From an uncultured Gammaproteobacteria bacterium (GTDB lineage Bacteria > Pseudomonadota > Gammaproteobacteria > Steroidobacterales > UBA11654), in assembly GCA_902553145.1 (NCBI GenBank), contig CACDKD010000003.1:128168-192167 (forward strand): a stretch of 64,000 nucleotides of DNA, given 5' to 3'. The notes under the pieces were generated by a model. The model saw nothing but the letters and a program-made list of their open reading frames with translations, searched no databases and had not been told where the DNA came from. Positions 61,220 to 64,000 of this stretch are shown here, piece after piece. Positions within the stretch are counted from its first letter, which is position 1. Each line of letters opens with the position of its first letter. Made by a program: the position numbers and the translations under genes.

Positions 61220-63817
61220 TTATTTTGCGACAAGGCGTCTAATGACGTAATGGAGAATTCCTCCATGCTCAAAGTATTCCCATTCTTTTGGAGTGTCGAT
61301 TCTGATTTTAGCTTCAAATGATTTCTCATTGCCATCTGCCGATGTTGCTTTTACAGACACCGATTTCGATTGTTTTGTGATTGAGTCAAAATCAAAAGAT
61401 TCGAAGCCATCGAGCCCAATTGACTCTGCACAATCTCCTGAACTAAATTCCAATGGAAGCACCCCCATTCCAATAAGGTTTGAGCGATGAATTCTTTCAT
61501 ATGATTCTGCAATGACTGCTTTAACACCCAAAAGTGAAACACCTTTTGCTGCCCAATCTCTAGAGGAGCCGGTTCCGTATTCTTTTCCTGCAAGGACTAT
61601 CAGGTCAGTATTCTTTGATCGAAATTCCTCTGCAGCCTCAAAAATTGAAACAGGTTTTTCATTTTGTGCCAAACTTGTCCACCCGCCTTCAGTGCCCGGT
61701 GCAAGCTTATTTCTTAATCGAATGTTGGCAAATGTTCCTCTCATCATTACTTCATGATTTCCTCGTCTAGAGCCATAGGAATTGAAATCCTTTCTTTCCA
61801 CGCCTTTGTCTTTTAGATAAATGCCTGCTGGTGATTCGGGATCTATATTGCCTGCTGGTGAGATATGATCGGTTGTAACGGAGTCTCCCAAAAGTGCGAG
61901 GACTCTCGCGTCCCTGATCGTTTGGATGCCAGGTAGATCCATGGTCATTGATTCAAAGTAGGGCGGCTTTTTAATGTAAGTTGAGCTTTCTTGCCATTGA
62001 TAGATTTCACCCTGAGGTGTTTCAAGGTTTTTCCACGCATCATCACCTTGGATGGAGTCTTTGTAAGCTTTACTGAACATGACCGGATCTATTGTGTTCT
62101 CTATGATTTCCTCAATCTCGTTTTGGCTCGGCCATATGTCTTTTAAGAATATGTCTTTTCCATCGATCCGTCCCAATGGTTCTTTGGTCAGATCAAGCAA
62201 TGTTGAGCCAGCAATGGCGTATGCCACCACCAAAGGTGGCGATGCAAGAAAATTATGCTTGACCAGAGGATGAATTCTTCCCTCAAAATTTCTGTTACCA
62301 GACAGCACTGATGAGGCAGTTAAATTTTGCTCTTGAACTGCTCGTGAAACTTCTGGATTGAGTGGGCCCGAATTGCCAATACAAGTGGTGCAACCATATC
62401 CAACAATATTGAATCCCATTTGTTCCAATTCAGGTAAGAGTCCTGATTCTTCCAGGTACTTGGTGACGACTTTTGAACCGGGGGCCAAGCTTGTTTTTAC
62501 CCATTCTTTTGATTTTAATCCAAGTGCATTGGCTTTTTTGGCAACCAATCCTGCTGCAACCATTACGGTTGGGTTGGATGTGTTGGTGCAACTCGTTATC
62601 GCAGCAATCAGAACAGAACCATCAGAAAGACGATCGGTAGTTATGGGTTTATTGTCAATCTCAGACTTCACAACGTCCGCTACATCTTTGAGAATGATTC
62701 TGTCTTGTGGTCTTTTGGGGCCAGACAAGCATGGCTCAACTTTTGAAAGATCTAACTCGATCACGTCTGTATAGTCAATATTAGAATCGGTTTCTCTCCA
62801 TAAACCTTGAATCTTGGAGTATGTTTCAACCAATTCGACCTGGTGTTCGCTTCGCCCTGAGAGTTTTAAGTACCTGATTGTTGCTTCGTCTATTGGAAAA
62901 ATGGCACAAGTGCTTCCAAATTCAGGAGCCATATTGCTCAAAGTTGCCCGATCAGAGACGGGAAGATGATCCAGGCCGTCGCCAAAAAATTCCACAAACT
63001 TTCCAACAACTCCATAATTTCTGAGTATTTCCGTCAGCGTAAGCACCAAATCAGTTGCGGTTACACCTTCCTTTAACGCGCCCTTCACAGAGACTCCAAT
63101 GACTTCTGGTAGAAGCATTGTGATGGGCTGACCCAACATCGCTGCCTCTGCCTCAATTCCACCTACCCCCCATCCTAGGCATCCAATTCCATTGATCATC
63201 GTCGTGTGAGAATCGGTTCCAACCAGGGTATCGGGGTAAGCCAATGAATCATCTTTCGAGAATACAACACGACCCAGATATTCAAGATTGACTTGGTGAA
63301 CAATTCCGGTATTTGGAGGAACTACTTCAAAATTGGAAAATGCATCCTGCCCCCATCTCAGAAATCTATATCTCTCCTGATTTCTTTGAAATTCAACTTT
63401 ATTGTTCTTCTCTAGTGCATCCAGACTTCCAAAGTGATCCACTTGAACGGAATGATCAATCACCAACTCCGCAGGAGAAAGTGGATTGATGTCATTTGGG
63501 TTGCCTTGCATTGATACCACTGCATCTCTCATTGTGGCAAGATCCACTACAGCCGGCACCCCCGTGAAATCTTGGAGAATGACACGACTGGGTGTGAAGG
63601 ATATTTCTGTTGATCGATCGGATTTTGAATCCCAATTGAGAATTGTCTCCACATCTTTAGGCCCTTCATTGTCCTCCTCTGAATATCGAAGTGCATTTTC
63701 AAGAAGAATTTTATGCGTAAATGGAAGACGATCTACTTTGTCAGTATCCAGTGTCTTTAAATCAAAATACTTATATGTTTTTTCATCGATTGAGAATGAA
63801 TTTGTATGATCTGACAT
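61220..63817 (-). CDS. acnA: Aconitate hydratase A
   Basis: 865 residues (E. coli AcnA 891). RVILQDFTGVPAVVDLATMR, PDTLVGTDSHTTMINGIG and AITSCTNTSNPTVMVAAG (first cluster cysteine), then GYGCTTCIGNSGPL with the remaining two, are the AcnA/IRP1-type motifs. The C-terminal swivel domain has VLAGKEYGTGSSRDWAAKG. It isomerises citrate to isocitrate with a [4Fe-4S] cluster. GAGGG precedes the ATG by a normal distance. The mnmA gene lies 60 bases upstream. Confidence 0.97.
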   Translation of the reverse strand: MSDHTNSFSIDEKTYKYFDLKTLDTDKVDRLPFTHKILLENALRYSEEDNEGPKDVETILNWDSKSDRSTEISFTPSRVILQDFTGVPAVVDLATMRDAVVSMQGNPNDINPLSPAELVIDHSVQVDHFGSLDALEKNNKVEFQRNQERYRFLRWGQDAFSNFEVVPPNTGIVHQVNLEYLGRVVFSKDDSLAYPDTLVGTDSHTTMINGIGCLGWGVGGIEAEAAMLGQPITMLLPEVIGVSVKGALKEGVTATDLVLTLTEILRNYGVVGKFVEFFGDGLDHLPVSDRATLSNMAPEFGSTCAIFPIDEATIRYLKLSGRSEHQVELVETYSKIQGLWRETDSNIDYTDVIELDLSKVEPCLSGPKRPQDRIILKDVADVVKSEIDNKPITTDRLSDGSVLIAAITSCTNTSNPTVMVAAGLVAKKANALGLKSKEWVKTSLAPGSKVVTKYLEESGLLPELEQMGFNIVGYGCTTCIGNSGPLNPEVSRAVQEQNLTASSVLSGNRNFEGRIHPLVKHNFLASPPLVVAYAIAGSTLLDLTKEPLGRIDGKDIFLKDIWPSQNEIEEIIENTIDPVMFSKAYKDSIQGDDAWKNLETPQGEIYQWQESSTYIKKPPYFESMTMDLPGIQTIRDARVLALLGDSVTTDHISPAGNIDPESPAGIYLKDKGVERKDFNSYGSRRGNHEVMMRGTFANIRLRNKLAPGTEGGWTSLAQNEKPVSIFEAAEEFRSKNTDLIVLAGKEYGTGSSRDWAAKGVSLLGVKAVIAESYERIHRSNLIGMGVLPLEFSSGDCAESIGLDGFESFDFDSITKQSKSVSVKATSADGNEKSFEAKIRIDTPKEWEYFEHGGILHYVIRRLVAK

Positions 63818-63842
63818 AGTTCCCTCTATGATTTGAGTGATG

Positions 63843-63871
63843 ATTGTATATGAATCAGTTCTTTTTGTCTC
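63843..63871 (-). promoter_or_regulatory. Possible promoter of acnA
   Basis: On the minus strand GAGACA (63866-63871, 4/6 to TTGACA), a 17-base spacer and TACAAT (63843-63848, 5/6) lie in the 60-base gap between mnmA and acnA. The -10 ends about 25 bases before the acnA ATG. Confidence 0.35.
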
Positions 63872-63877
63872 ATATTG

Positions 63878-64000
63878 TCAGTGCTCACTGTTTGGAAAGA
63901 TTTTGCCTCCACCCATGCAAACATCTTGCTCATAGATCACTAGATATTGTCCATGAGTAATTGCCCATTGAGCTTCTTCGAAGTGCACCTTGACCCCATC
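63878..64000 (-). CDS. mnmA: tRNA 2-thiouridylase MnmA, C-terminal end (partial)
   Basis: The 40 C-terminal codons of a minus-strand gene that continues beyond the right edge. [21 protein letters not shown], then CMGGGKIF near the stop, match the C-terminus of MnmA (the family's AVTPGQxxVxY and C-L-G-G-G-I-I ending). MnmA thiolates U34 in tRNAs for Lys, Glu and Gln. Confidence 0.75.
   Translation of the reverse strand, partial: DGVKVHFEEAQWAITHGQYLVIYEQDVCMGGGKIFPNSEH

Noticed and set aside
1-64000. CRISPR arrays, insertion sequences, prophage or defence islands
   Set aside because: No spaced repeats, transposase, integrase or recognisable defence genes were found; the EVE protein alone does not make a defence locus.

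Overview
The window is a compact, AT-rich bacterial chromosome segment. Almost every gap is under 150 bases, many genes overlap by 1 to 25 bases, and one recognisable intrinsic terminator is visible. No transposase, integrase, phage gene or CRISPR array was seen. Several genes point to Gammaproteobacteria: fused aspartokinase-homoserine dehydrogenase (thrA), hda, holC, lptF-lptG, a YejM/PbgA homologue, a YbgF/CpoB-like lipoprotein and a Pseudomonas-type dcd. The base composition, tight packing, TonB receptor, haloalkane dehalogenase and LLM oxidoreductase suggest a streamlined marine heterotroph of the SAR86 kind. That assignment is inference, since no rRNA gene is present.

Layout. 1-9.6 kb: partial amidohydrolase, a Wzi-like outer-membrane protein, a secreted carboxylesterase lipoprotein, an EVE protein, a DUF4399 protein, an unusual alpha/beta hydrolase, and a UbiX/UbiD pair with an SDR and a PNPOx-like protein. 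9.6-18.8 kb: a co-directional phosphonate cluster of PEP mutase fused to a nucleotidyltransferase domain, phosphonopyruvate decarboxylase, 2-AEP transaminase, PntC-like cytidylyltransferase, a small exported membrane protein, a CDP-glycerol glycerophosphotransferase-like enzyme, a YejM-like protein and a second-type YidC. It ends in a hairpin terminator. 18.9-32.3 kb: PuuD-like membrane protein, grxD, pyruvate dehydrogenase E2 and E3, an MFS carrier, nth, a split methionyl-tRNA synthetase, an MMPL/RND exporter, dcd and purMN. 31.7-45.2 kb: pgsA-like, hda, proS lacking its editing insertion, pssA, type-4 uracil-DNA glycosylase, UMF1 carrier, valS-holC-pepA, lptFG, CpoB-like lipoprotein and tRNA-Lys. 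45.2-55.8 kb: accessory metabolism (O-methyltransferase, DUF2237, 2OG oxygenase, BolA, LLM oxidoreductase, TonB receptor, exported NmrA-like protein, CoA transferase, haloalkane dehalogenase, P-loop protein). 55.9-64 kb: thrA-thrC without thrB, TatD, TPR protein, acnA and the 3' end of mnmA.

The most interesting system is the 9.6-18.8 kb cluster. PEP is converted to phosphonopyruvate, phosphonoacetaldehyde and 2-aminoethylphosphonate (AEP). PntC would activate AEP as CMP-AEP, and the TagF-like enzyme could transfer it to an envelope glycan or lipid. A YejM-like protein and a dedicated YidC paralogue in the same transcript are unusual partners. Two genes, aceF and the YejM-like gene, appear to need ATC and ATT start codons, and at least two genes (ubiX, pssA) look leaderless. 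No gene-free stretch exceeds 300 bases.
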